Shown in pieces: positions 51,758 through 60,431 of a stretch of 64,000 nt of DNA. How positions within the stretch are numbered: the first letter of the stretch is position 1; each line of letters begins with the position of its first letter. Source of the stretch: Nostoc flagelliforme FACHB-838. Lineage in GTDB: Bacteria > Cyanobacteriota > Cyanobacteriia > Cyanobacteriales > Nostocaceae. The notes beneath the pieces were generated by a model that was not told the origin of the DNA, ran no database searches, and saw only the letters and a program-made list of their open reading frames with translations. The stretch covers positions 1 to 64,000 of the forward strand of contig NZ_JACJSI010000006.1 of assembly GCF_014698065.1 (NCBI RefSeq). Reading direction: 5' to 3'. Made by a program: the position numbers and the translations under genes.

Positions 51758-53764
51758 ATGACTTACTCGTCACCACAACGGCGCAGTACCGCTCTAACTA
51801 CCAGAACAGAGTTTTCGCCCTTTGGCAACAAGCTAGTGCAATCTGGCTATGTCAATACCGAACAGATGAGGCAGGCATTAATTGAAAGCCGCAAATCTGG
51901 CAGACCCCTAACGGAAGTACTAGAGTCAATCACTGGGCAACAACTATCACCTGAGTTGCTCAGGCAATACAAAAAACAGCAACTATTTGAACTTAAAATA
52001 CTATACGGTGTAGAGTTCCTCGATCCTGAAGTCAGCTCCATTGGCAACACGATGATGGGGAACCTGATTGAAACCCTCATCCCAGTGGATATCTGTCGTC
52101 GCCATCGTTTAGTACCACTGTCAAAACACGAAGACCAAACCCCGCCCTCAGTTTTAGTGGCGATGGTTGCTCCAGATAATCTAGAGGCTTCCGATGACCT
52201 GAACCGCATCTTGCGCCCCCAAGGTTTGGCGTTGCAGCGCATGGTGATTACCCAGGAAGATTACCAACAGCTAATCAACCAATATCTGGATGAAATGGCT
52301 GTTAAGCAAAAGCACCTAGAACAAGAAAAGTTTACAGATATTAATCAGGATTTAGAAAACCTCGGAAATCTCGATCTTTCGGATGCTCCTGAAGAAATGG
52401 AGGCTGATCTAGGTGCGGCGATGAAGGGTGCAGAGGATGCCCCAGTCATCAACCTAGTTAACAGAATCCTGGCTAAAGCCTTGCATGAGGGCGTTTCTGA
52501 CATACATATCGAACCGCAAGAAGAAAACTTACGCATTCGCTTTCGGAAGGATGGCGTACTGCGCGAAGCTTTCGATCCCCTACCGAAAAAAATCATCCCG
52601 GCAGTTACAGCCCGATTTAAAATCATCTCCAATCTAGACATTGCCGAACGCCGTTTACCCCAAGATGGACGCATCCGACGTTTGTTTGAGGGACGTAAGG
52701 TGGATTTCCGGGTGAATACCTTACCCAGTCGCTACGGGGAAAAGGTGGTGCTGCGGATTTTGGATAACTCCTCCACCCAACTGGGATTAGATAAGTTAAT
52801 TACCGATCCAGAGACTTTGAATATTGTCAAGGATATGGTGAGTCGTCCCTTTGGTCTAATTTTGGTAACTGGGCCAACTGGTTCGGGGAAAACAACCTCG
52901 TTGTATTCTGCACTCTCGGAAAAGAATGATCCCGGAATTAATATCAGTACTGTAGAAGACCCAATCGAATACAGCCTTCCAGGGATTACTCAAGTACAGG
53001 TAATTCGGGAAAAGGGACTGGATTTTGCTACCGCTTTGCGAGCTTTCTTGCGACAAGATCCAGATGTGTTGCTGGTGGGTGAAACGCGGGATAAGGAAAC
53101 GGCAAAAACAGCAATTGAAGCTGCCTTGACCGGTCACTTGGTATTAACTACCTTACATACCAATGATGCCCCAGGAGCGATCGCTCGTTTGGGAGAAATG
53201 GGGATTGAGCCTTTCATGGTTTCTAGTTCCCTAATTGGCGTTTTAGCTCAACGTTTGGTGCGGCGTGTATGTTCTGAATGTCGTGTTCCCTACACTCCCA
53301 CAACCGAGGAACTAGCTCGTTATGGTTTATCAGCTTCCGCAGATGTGGGAGTCACCTTTTACAAAGCTAACACCTTGACATTAGATGCGATCGCAGAAGC
53401 CAAAACCAAAAATCAGCTTTGCTCAAAATGTAATGGGATCGGCTACAAAGGGCGTTGTGGTGTTTATGAAGTTATGCGAGTCACCGAAAACCTGCAAACT
53501 CTCATCAACGAAGATGCACCCACGGAACGCATTAAGGAAGTGGCAATAGAAGAGGGGATGAAAACCTTGCTGGCTTACAGTTTGGACTTAGTGCGAGAAG
53601 GTTCCACCACCCTAGAAGAAGTAGAACGGGTGACGTTTACTGATACTGGTTTGGAAGCCGAGTTAAAAGCCAAACGCAAGACTGGTCTTACCTGCCGGAG
53701 TTGCGATGCCACATTGAAACAAGAATGGCTGGATTGCCCCTACTGTATGACATCTCGGTTTTAA
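51758..53764 (+). CDS. pilB: Type IV pilus extension ATPase PilB (GspE family), 668 aa
   Basis: A cytoplasmic hexameric ATPase that drives pilus polymerisation. The N-terminal MshEN-type region (about 20-170) binds regulators in related proteins. The ATPase domain has LVTGPTGSGKTTSLY (Walker A), an Asp box, ALRAFLRQDPDVLLVGETRD (Walker B) and HTNDAPGAIARL. The zinc-binding site is CSECRVPYT with CSKCNGIGYKGRCG. A second CxxC pair at the extreme C-terminus (CRSCDATLK, CPYCMTSRF) extends the usual protein. pilT follows after 134 bases. Confidence 0.95.
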   Translation: MTYSSPQRRSTALTTRTEFSPFGNKLVQSGYVNTEQMRQALIESRKSGRPLTEVLESITGQQLSPELLRQYKKQQLFELKILYGVEFLDPEVSSIGNTMMGNLIETLIPVDICRRHRLVPLSKHEDQTPPSVLVAMVAPDNLEASDDLNRILRPQGLALQRMVITQEDYQQLINQYLDEMAVKQKHLEQEKFTDINQDLENLGNLDLSDAPEEMEADLGAAMKGAEDAPVINLVNRILAKALHEGVSDIHIEPQEENLRIRFRKDGVLREAFDPLPKKIIPAVTARFKIISNLDIAERRLPQDGRIRRLFEGRKVDFRVNTLPSRYGEKVVLRILDNSSTQLGLDKLITDPETLNIVKDMVSRPFGLILVTGPTGSGKTTSLYSALSEKNDPGINISTVEDPIEYSLPGITQVQVIREKGLDFATALRAFLRQDPDVLLVGETRDKETAKTAIEAALTGHLVLTTLHTNDAPGAIARLGEMGIEPFMVSSSLIGVLAQRLVRRVCSECRVPYTPTTEELARYGLSASADVGVTFYKANTLTLDAIAEAKTKNQLCSKCNGIGYKGRCGVYEVMRVTENLQTLINEDAPTERIKEVAIEEGMKTLLAYSLDLVREGSTTLEEVERVTFTDTGLEAELKAKRKTGLTCRSCDATLKQEWLDCPYCMTSRF

Positions 53765-53898
53765 GGTTAGTCATTAGTCATTGGTCACTAGTTGATGCTT
53801 AATAACTTTAAACAAATGACATAGACGCTTCTGCGGCTTCCCGCAGGGTAGGACAACTGACAAAGGACAAATAACAAACATAAAAAGGAAGCAGAACT

Positions 53899-55026
53899 AT
53901 GGAAATGATGATTGAAGATCTGATGGAGCAGTTGATTGAATTAGGTGGCTCGGACATGCACTTATCCGCAGGTTTGCCCCCTTACTTCCGTATCAGTGGC
54001 AAACTCACCCCCATCGGTGAGCATATATTGACAGCCGATCAATGTCAAAGGTTGATTTTTAGTATGCTCAACAACACCCAGCGTAAAACCTTAGAGCAGA
54101 ACTGGGAGTTGGATTGTTCTTATGGTGTTAAGGGTTTGGCTCGCTTTCGGGTCAATGTCTATAAAGAACGTGGTTCTTATGCTGCTTGCTTACGGGCATT
54201 AAGTTCTAAAATTCCTAACTTTGAAAAATTAGGTTTGCCAGATATCGTGCGGGAAATGACAGATAAACCCAGAGGGCTAATTCTCGTGACAGGCCCGACA
54301 GGTTCTGGCAAGACAACTACCCTCGCGGCAATGATTGACTTGATTAACCGCACCAAGGCAGAGCATATTTTAACGGTGGAAGATCCAATTGAATTTGTCT
54401 ACGAACCAATTAAAAGCTTGGTTCACCAAAGACAATTGGGTGAAGATACTAAGAGCTTTGCTAATGCTTTGAAAGCAGCTTTGCGGGAAGATCCAGATAT
54501 TGTTCTGGTGGGGGAAATGCGCGATTTAGAAACAATTTCTTTGGCGATTTCGGCAGCAGAAACAGGACATTTAGTATTTGGTACTCTCCACACTAGTTCT
54601 GCGGCACAGACAGTTGACCGGATTATTGACGTTTTCCCCCATGAAAGACAAACCCAAGTGCGGGTGCAGTTGTCTAACTCATTAGTGGCGGTATTTAGCC
54701 AAACTTTGGTATCCAAGAAAAACCCTAAACCTGGTGAATATGGTCGGGTGATGGCTCAAGAAATTCTGATTGTCACTCCTGCTATTTCCAACTTGATTCG
54801 AGAAGGTAAAACATCTCAGATTTACTCAGCTATTCAAACTGGCGGCAAATTGGGAATGCAAACTCTAGAGAAGGTTTTAGCCGATTTTTACAAAGCAGGA
54901 ACGATTTCTTTTGAAGCCGCGATGTCTAAGACTTCTAAGCCAGATGAAATCCAACGTCTGATCGGTACTTCTGCACCGCCTCAAGCAGCAGGTGCGAAAT
55001 CTGGTATGGCTGCCAAAGCGCATTAG
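53899..55026 (+). CDS. pilT: Type IV pilus retraction ATPase PilT, 375 aa
   Basis: A hexameric ATPase that powers pilus retraction for twitching motility. The N-terminal PAS-like domain (GSDMHLSAGLPPYFRISGKL) precedes the Walker A GPTGSGKTTT, the Asp box EDPIEFVYE, Walker B ALREDPDIVLVGEMRD and the His box AAETGHLVFGTLHTSSA. The retraction-specific AIRE-type helix reads NLIREGKTSQIYS. It sits between pilB and pilC. An 18-residue Ala-rich C-tail is lineage variable. Confidence 0.95.
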   Translation: MEMMIEDLMEQLIELGGSDMHLSAGLPPYFRISGKLTPIGEHILTADQCQRLIFSMLNNTQRKTLEQNWELDCSYGVKGLARFRVNVYKERGSYAACLRALSSKIPNFEKLGLPDIVREMTDKPRGLILVTGPTGSGKTTTLAAMIDLINRTKAEHILTVEDPIEFVYEPIKSLVHQRQLGEDTKSFANALKAALREDPDIVLVGEMRDLETISLAISAAETGHLVFGTLHTSSAAQTVDRIIDVFPHERQTQVRVQLSNSLVAVFSQTLVSKKNPKPGEYGRVMAQEILIVTPAISNLIREGKTSQIYSAIQTGGKLGMQTLEKVLADFYKAGTISFEAAMSKTSKPDEIQRLIGTSAPPQAAGAKSGMAAKAH

Positions 55027-55139
55027 AGGAATTGGGGAAATGACGGGGATGAGGGAGTAGAGAGGAAGTTGCAGTAATTCTTTCCCTTGTGCCCATTGCC
55101 CCATGCCTAATTAAATAACCACTATTTTGAATTTATATT

Positions 55140-56363
55140 ATGCCAACCTACGTTGCCCGTATTCGGGATTCTCAAGGAAAACCCCGAACAGAAAAAATTG
55201 TTGCTGAATCCTTGACGCAAGCTCGTACTAATCTTAGAGATCAAGGTTTTGTAGTCCAAGAACTCAAACAATTTCAAGGATTTCAGGTAAATTTTGACTT
55301 GAAAAAAATCCAGAATTCCTTTGTTAAGGTTTCTGTGAAAGACAAAGCCGTTTTTTCCCGTCAATTTGCCGTTTTAATGAATGCAGGGGTTGCGATCGTT
55401 AGAAGTCTGGGGGTACTTTCCGAACAGTGTAGTAATACCAAACTGAAACAAGCCCTTGTGGAAATTAGCAATGATGTTCAAAGTGGAATGAATCTTTCAG
55501 AGTCAATGCGGAAGCATCCTGACTGTTTTGATGGATTATATGTGAGTATGATTCAAGCTGGCGAAGTTGGTGGTGTTCTAGACGAAGTATTGAATCGTTT
55601 AGCTAAGTTGTTAGAAGATGTTGCCCGCCTACAAAACCAGATTAAATCAGCATTGTCTTATCCAGTGGTCGTGGGTTTTATAGCAGTTGCTATCTTTCTC
55701 GGTATGACCATTTTTCTCATTCCCGTTTTTGCGAAGATTTTTACAGAAATTGGAACTGAATTACCAGCTCTAACGCAATTTTTGATGGATGCTAGTTTAT
55801 TTTTGAGAAGTCCGAAGGTTTTCGTGCTTATCGCTATTCTTGTAGGATTGAAAATCGCCTTTACACAATACGGTAAAACTCCTGTTGGTCGCATAACAAT
55901 TGATCGTCTTTCCCTCAAAATGCCGTTGTTTGGTGACTTAATTCAAAAATCTTCAGTTGCCCGCTTTAGCCGGACTTTTGGTTCTTTGACTCGTTCAGGT
56001 GTACCAATTTTAACTTGTTTGGAAATTGTCCGAGATACATCAGGGAACCAAGTAATTGCCAATGCCATAGACGCAGCTCGCATGGAGATTCAACAAGGAG
56101 GTATGATTAGCCTTGCTTTACAAAAAGATGCCGTTTTTCCGGCTATGGCAATTCAGATGATTAGTATCGGAGAAGAAACTGGAGAATTAGATGCAATGTT
56201 AATGAAGGTTGCCGATTTCTATGAAGATGAAGTTGAGCAAGCAGTAAAAGCAATGACTAGTATTTTGGAACCAGTGATGATTGTAGTTTTAGGGGGAATG
56301 GTTGGAACCATTTTGCTAGCGATGTATCTGCCTATGTTTGCAGTATTTGAAAAGATGGGATAG
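55140..56363 (+). CDS. pilC: Type IV pilus assembly platform protein PilC, 407 aa
   Basis: The polytopic inner-membrane platform of the pilus machine. Two repeated GspF domains are present: the first with FSRQFAVLMNAGVAIVRSL and the second with FSRTFGSLTRSGVPILTCLE. Membrane helices follow each (SALSYPVVVGFIAVAIFLGM; the last is MIVVLGGMVGTILLAMYLPM). It interacts with PilB and PilT rings at the cytoplasmic face. It completes a pilB-pilT-pilC cluster; pilin and secretin genes are not in the window. A terminator hairpin follows at 56393. Confidence 0.95.
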   Translation: MPTYVARIRDSQGKPRTEKIVAESLTQARTNLRDQGFVVQELKQFQGFQVNFDLKKIQNSFVKVSVKDKAVFSRQFAVLMNAGVAIVRSLGVLSEQCSNTKLKQALVEISNDVQSGMNLSESMRKHPDCFDGLYVSMIQAGEVGGVLDEVLNRLAKLLEDVARLQNQIKSALSYPVVVGFIAVAIFLGMTIFLIPVFAKIFTEIGTELPALTQFLMDASLFLRSPKVFVLIAILVGLKIAFTQYGKTPVGRITIDRLSLKMPLFGDLIQKSSVARFSRTFGSLTRSGVPILTCLEIVRDTSGNQVIANAIDAARMEIQQGGMISLALQKDAVFPAMAIQMISIGEETGELDAMLMKVADFYEDEVEQAVKAMTSILEPVMIVVLGGMVGTILLAMYLPMFAVFEKMG

Positions 56364-56392
56364 AGGATTAAAAGTTAAGAGCTATAAGCTAT

Positions 56393-56428
56393 AAGTTAGA
56401 AATTAAAACTTTTTATTTCTAACTTTTA
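56393..56428 (+). terminator. Terminator-like hairpin after pilC
   Basis: Stem AAGTTAGAAA (56393-56402) and TTTCTAACTT (56416-56425) 30 bases past the pilC stop, followed by TTT. The AT-rich stem makes it a moderate terminator. Confidence 0.5.
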
Positions 56429-56477
56429 ACTCCTAACTGATTAATTTTATTCTTAACTCCTCACTATTTAATCAACT

Positions 56478-57038
56478 ATGACTGTGCAAAAATCTCACTA
56501 CGAAGCGAGTTTGGCAGAGTACAGCAATCATTTAGCTGCGATCGCCTTACTAAAGCAATATCGGCCATACTTGGAGATGATTCCCAGTCTGCGCCGTCCA
56601 GATGAAAGTGTTATCACTATACCCTTGCCAATTGTCCGGCTTCGCAACACTGCTACAACAGCCCCACAAACAGTTTGCTTACCCTGTGATGTGGCAATTT
56701 TAATGTGCGATCCAGAGTGGAAAGTCAAAACTGGAGCCGAAATTTTAGTCTTTATTCATCGTGCTAACGAAGATTTTTCTGATTTGCTAGGACGTTGGAG
56801 ACAAACCCAAGTTTGCCTAGACAATGATTATGAGTGGTTAATGCCTCTCCGCCACAGTCATATTTTGAGCGAGGGAGCTAATATTATATATCCTTTGTTT
56901 GTCATTTTTAGTGAGACTTTAGAACACATCCAAAGAGGACTTGTGGGAGCCGAACTTCCATTTATTATGCAAACACCAGATTCGCTGCTTGAAGAGAATT
57001 TCACACACATTTTCTCTTCAGAGATTCCCCCAGCTTAG
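56478..57038 (+). CDS. Conserved-looking hypothetical protein, 186 aa
   Basis: I do not recognise a family. It starts MTVQKSHYEASLAEYSNHLA and has a CLPCDVAILMCDPEW stretch with a CxxC-like arrangement, an RRQTQ/RWRQTQVCLD segment, and a helical C-terminus (YPLFVIFSETLEHIQRGLV). There is no signal peptide or membrane segment. It may be a cytoplasmic protein confined to cyanobacteria. It follows pilC on the same strand after a terminator-like hairpin, so it probably has its own promoter. A link to pili is not shown. Confidence 0.65.
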   Translation: MTVQKSHYEASLAEYSNHLAAIALLKQYRPYLEMIPSLRRPDESVITIPLPIVRLRNTATTAPQTVCLPCDVAILMCDPEWKVKTGAEILVFIHRANEDFSDLLGRWRQTQVCLDNDYEWLMPLRHSHILSEGANIIYPLFVIFSETLEHIQRGLVGAELPFIMQTPDSLLEENFTHIFSSEIPPA

Positions 57039-57057
57039 AAAAAGCTAGCAGTTAGGA

Positions 57058-57204
57058 GTTATACCAATTCTGTATGAAAATACGCCAAACTATATTAGGA
57101 CTTACGTTTAAAAATCTTTGCAACACATGAATCGGCTGTAAAGGCGTACAGTTGTACGCCCTTACCTAGATATCAATACCAGCTCTTTTGTGAAATGGTA
57201 TAAC
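57058..57204. repeat. MITE-like element with GTTATACCA-type ends, 147 bp
   Basis: The ends GTTATACCAATT (57058-57069) and AAATGGTATAAC (57193-57204) are imperfect inverted copies. An internal GTTGTACGCCCTTAC motif resembles one inside the element at 3095-3358, suggesting one family with different internal lengths. It is non-coding. Confidence 0.6.
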
Positions 57205-57221
57205 AGCTAGGGTATTGAGTT

Positions 57222-59456
57222 TTAAGGCACCTCAATGGGAATCAAAGTATTTTCTGGCAAATAGTTGGAAAAACGCCCTTCATCCGCAAGTACCAAAATC
57301 AGGCGTAGGGAATAATCTGGCGGAACTTGTAAGTCTGCCCACGGTACTGCCAACTCTAAACAACTATTTAAAGCTACTTGAGCGCGACTAAAACGGGGAT
57401 GCCATTGATAATTGTCTCCAGCTTCTCGAAATTGAATCGATTGCGTCAGCAAGTTAACTTCCAGAAGATGGTGGAAATGGTAATTAAGTGGGGCTGCATC
57501 TGGTACATCCGCCAAGGGAATTGGGCTGTTAACCATTGTTTTTTCTGGATAGAACCACAGCAAATTCAATTCTGCTGGAAAATTCCGCCCTGGTGCAACG
57601 CCACCTTTAAAGTCCAGCCGTAAATAGAAATTGAGGTGATCCACCCCATACCAAAGTCGCTGGATGACGCTACTATTGTGCATTGTTCCCCGTGCCCCGC
57701 CGATTTCTATGCGTCCAGCTTTATCCCAGTCTTGTTCATCACCCTTACCATCGATGACGGGATGAATAAATCCTTGGGGAATATGGCTTCCCTGCGCTTC
57801 GTGGACTTCCACTGGTTGCTTGAGATAGGGCGGTACAGGTTCATTTAATGCCTTGTAAATGCCAAATAAGTGTTCTCGAAACAACCGATCAAAGATGGCA
57901 TCCTGATTTGAGGAGTGTCCTGCACCAAACCACCAAAACCAGTCAGAACCTTCTGCGGCATACAAAGCTTCCCACGCTTCGGGGTTGTTTTCTTCAGTCG
58001 CTTCGGGATGACTTGCGAGCATTTTCCTTGCTTCTGTCAAGTAATCCCAAGCACGATTTTTGGCAGGATCGCCGATCCAAGTGGTGAAACTGCCATCCAC
58101 CCAAGAACCACTATGTAGTTGCCCTCCGGGAATGGTGGCTGTGGCTGTAAATTCTTCCAGAAATTCGGAGACAGTGACGAGTTTAAGGTGGGGTTCATCG
58201 CTCAAGCTTTGATACAAAGCTTCTAGGAAAGGTTTGCCGTCTTGGGGATAAAATTCCCAGCAATTTTCCCCATCCAAGGCGATGGTAACTAGCCAAGGTT
58301 GCTCACTTTGACTTTCTCTTTGCATTTTAGCGATCGCTTGCAAATGTCCCACTAAATCCGCTGCTGCCTGTTTTGCTGGCATCGCGCTATAAGTAAAGCC
58401 AATCAAATCTGATAATCTGTGGTCACGAAACACAATTGACAAGTCACCCTCGGCGGTTTGCAAGCGATAAGGTCGGTACAGCAGTTCTGGTTGCTCTACA
58501 TTCCCTGCCCCATCCCGATGAAAAAAGTGTTTCAACGTCCATCCTAAAACGGCTTCATCTGAGCATATCCATTTAAATCCTTGGTTAATAATATGTGGAA
58601 GTACCGCCGGACTTACTGACTGTTCCGAAGGCCATAAACCACGAGGTATCTGTCCAAAGCGGTCTTTATAAAAGTCCCAAGCTTTCCGCAAGTGGCGGGG
58701 AATATCTTCTGCCCACTCAAAGCGTTGCTTTGGTAGTGTCATATTCGGCACAGCTACCCGACCAGAATTAGTATCAGCTAGTAAGGGTAAAATCGGGTGG
58801 GTGTAAGGCGTGGTGGTAACTTCTAGCTGTCCCGTCTCCTGCATTTTGCGATGTTGGGGGATAATTCGGCTGAGAATTTCTCGTTGTTTGGAATAAATGC
58901 GCTGGCGATCGCTTAAAGTAAAATTCCGACCCTTTTTTAACCAAGCAGCAATTTCCGGGTCATCCCAAAAGAGCGGATCGATCCAAGCCAGATTGTGCCA
59001 AGCTAGCAAATCGCCATAGTCTGGCAATTCCCAATTTGCTAAACACCAAGCTTGCCCCTTCTCCTGCCTTTGGTGATACAACTCGGCATAGCGGGGATGA
59101 GGATCGATCAAGGTATGGTGATTGGCATCGAAAAAGTGTTGGATAATAAATTCACGCTGTTGCTGGGTGAGTTGCTCATCCGGTGTCAAGCTGGCTGTGA
59201 GGTAAGGGTCAAAAGCAGTACCAGCAATATAATCTTCGAGTTGCAATATCAGCGATGGAACTAAATTCACCGTCTGGTGTAACTTAGGATACTGCTCTAA
59301 GAGTAATACCAAATCCAAATAATCTTTAGTCCCATGCAAACGTACCCAAGGTAGACGGTACTGCTGACTAGAAGATAGCGAAACGCCGCTGCCAGGAGAT
59401 TTGTACAGCGGCTGATGTTGATGCCAGATAAAAGCGATGTAAAGAGGATGGGACAT
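57222..59456 (-). CDS. GH57 family glycoside hydrolase, 744 aa
   Basis: A large GH57 enzyme annotated in relatives as alpha-amylase/alpha-mannosidase type. The first motif is YIAFIWHQHQPLYK. The nucleophile region is GLWPSEQSVSPAVLPH (Glu about 273 in SEQ). The second catalytic region is VTIALDGENCWEFYPQDGKPF (Asp about 402). A C-terminal beta domain (about 560-744) has IPQGFIHPVIDGKGDEQDW and appears to be a carbohydrate-binding-like sandwich. No signal peptide: cytoplasmic glucan metabolism is likely. It is distinct from the shorter GH57 branching-type enzyme at 43145-44734. The exact substrate is unknown. Confidence 0.88.
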   Translation of the reverse strand: MSHPLYIAFIWHQHQPLYKSPGSGVSLSSSQQYRLPWVRLHGTKDYLDLVLLLEQYPKLHQTVNLVPSLILQLEDYIAGTAFDPYLTASLTPDEQLTQQQREFIIQHFFDANHHTLIDPHPRYAELYHQRQEKGQAWCLANWELPDYGDLLAWHNLAWIDPLFWDDPEIAAWLKKGRNFTLSDRQRIYSKQREILSRIIPQHRKMQETGQLEVTTTPYTHPILPLLADTNSGRVAVPNMTLPKQRFEWAEDIPRHLRKAWDFYKDRFGQIPRGLWPSEQSVSPAVLPHIINQGFKWICSDEAVLGWTLKHFFHRDGAGNVEQPELLYRPYRLQTAEGDLSIVFRDHRLSDLIGFTYSAMPAKQAAADLVGHLQAIAKMQRESQSEQPWLVTIALDGENCWEFYPQDGKPFLEALYQSLSDEPHLKLVTVSEFLEEFTATATIPGGQLHSGSWVDGSFTTWIGDPAKNRAWDYLTEARKMLASHPEATEENNPEAWEALYAAEGSDWFWWFGAGHSSNQDAIFDRLFREHLFGIYKALNEPVPPYLKQPVEVHEAQGSHIPQGFIHPVIDGKGDEQDWDKAGRIEIGGARGTMHNSSVIQRLWYGVDHLNFYLRLDFKGGVAPGRNFPAELNLLWFYPEKTMVNSPIPLADVPDAAPLNYHFHHLLEVNLLTQSIQFREAGDNYQWHPRFSRAQVALNSCLELAVPWADLQVPPDYSLRLILVLADEGRFSNYLPENTLIPIEVP

Positions 59457-59466
59457 AGGAATAGTT

Positions 59467-59533
59467 AGGAGTTAAGAATGAGGAGTTAGGAGTTGATTCA
59501 AAACTCAATAACTCCTAACTCCTAACTCCTAAC
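59467..59533. repeat. Inverted heptamer repeats (GTTAGGA / TCCTAAC)
   Basis: Copies of GTTAGGA/GGAGTTA on one side (59466-59492) face several CTCCTAA copies on the other (59512-59533), giving a long potential hairpin between the NifU-like gene and the GH57 gene. It may end the NifU-like transcript, though there is no T-run. Confidence 0.7.
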
Positions 59534-59535
59534 TT

Positions 59536-59766
59536 TTACACCACTTGCTCAATTTCTGCAATTTCGGGAATCATTTCCTTAAGGCGGCGCTCAATACCCA
59601 TTCTCAGGGTCATTGCAGAACTGGGACAAGAACCACAAGCACCTTGCAGCCGCAGTTTTACAACAGGCCCATCAAGTTCTACGAGTTCCACATTGCCGCC
59701 ATCAGACATGAGATAAGGGCGCATTTCATCTAAGACTGTTTCAACGTTTTCAACTGTAAGTTCCAT
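59536..59766 (-). CDS. NifU C-terminal domain Fe-S scaffold protein, 76 aa
   Basis: A stand-alone NifU-like C-terminal domain: [20 protein letters not shown], then [20 protein letters not shown] with the CxxC that binds a transferable cluster in a dimer, and [19 protein letters not shown]. Such CnfU/NfuA-type proteins deliver Fe-S clusters, including to photosystem I in cyanobacteria and chloroplasts. Length is complete for this type. It is monocistronic, with repeats on both sides. Confidence 0.93.
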   Translation of the reverse strand: MELTVENVETVLDEMRPYLMSDGGNVELVELDGPVVKLRLQGACGSCPSSAMTLRMGIERRLKEMIPEIAEIEQVV

Positions 59767-60431
59767 AGTTTAGACCTGCTAAGTTAGGGATGGGCATGGG
59801 GAATGAGGGAGGCAGTGCGGTGAGGCAGCCCCCGTCTTCTCCCAAGGGGAGACGCGATGCGCGATGGCGGTTTCCGTCGATAGCGCAGCGTTAGCGAGTC
59901 TTCGAGCGTCTGGGGGACTGCCGAACCCGAAGGGTCTTGGGGTTTCCCCAAGTGGAGCAACTGTCGTCATGGGGCATTGAATAATAACGATCCCTGTAAT
60001 CAATGCACCCTTACTCATTAACCATTATCCAAAGTTTTATTTTCCAGCTTTGTTAAATCGATCCTAAATCTAATTGCCGCTAGATTGTCAGGTGTCAGTT
60101 TTTAATGACTTTTGACTAAACCACTGCTGGTCTTAGCAACTTGATATTAGATTAGCTGAACAATTTGTTGTGCAAGCCCTCCTACTCTACTTTAGCCTTT
60201 AAAGTACTGAAGAGAACGCCAAGAGATGACGACAAGGAAGGTTTTTTCCCAATACCCTATACTTCTTTCTGTACGAGAAACTGTGCTTTAAGCGTAGCTA
60301 TGCCGCAGGCTTTACGGCAACGCTTAGTATAAGCGCCCAATATGCCTATTAAATAATAATTGCTAAAAAAATTTAAAACTCAAAACCCACTACTGGTAAT
60401 CTTCCAGATGGCCAATGAACCAATAACCAAC
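59767..60431. other. Non-coding region with GC-rich structured repeat block
   Basis: Between about 59815 and 59965 is a GC-rich block of nested palindromes (CCCAAGGGGAGACGCG, GATGCGCGATGGCGG, GGGTCTTGGGGTTTCCCC) quite unlike the flanking AT-rich DNA. This kind of block is scattered in Nostoc intergenic regions. A minus-strand frame of 79 codons across it is repeat-derived and not supported. A second repeat fragment (TGCCGCAGGC, TACGGCAACGC) lies near 60300. Confidence 0.55.
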
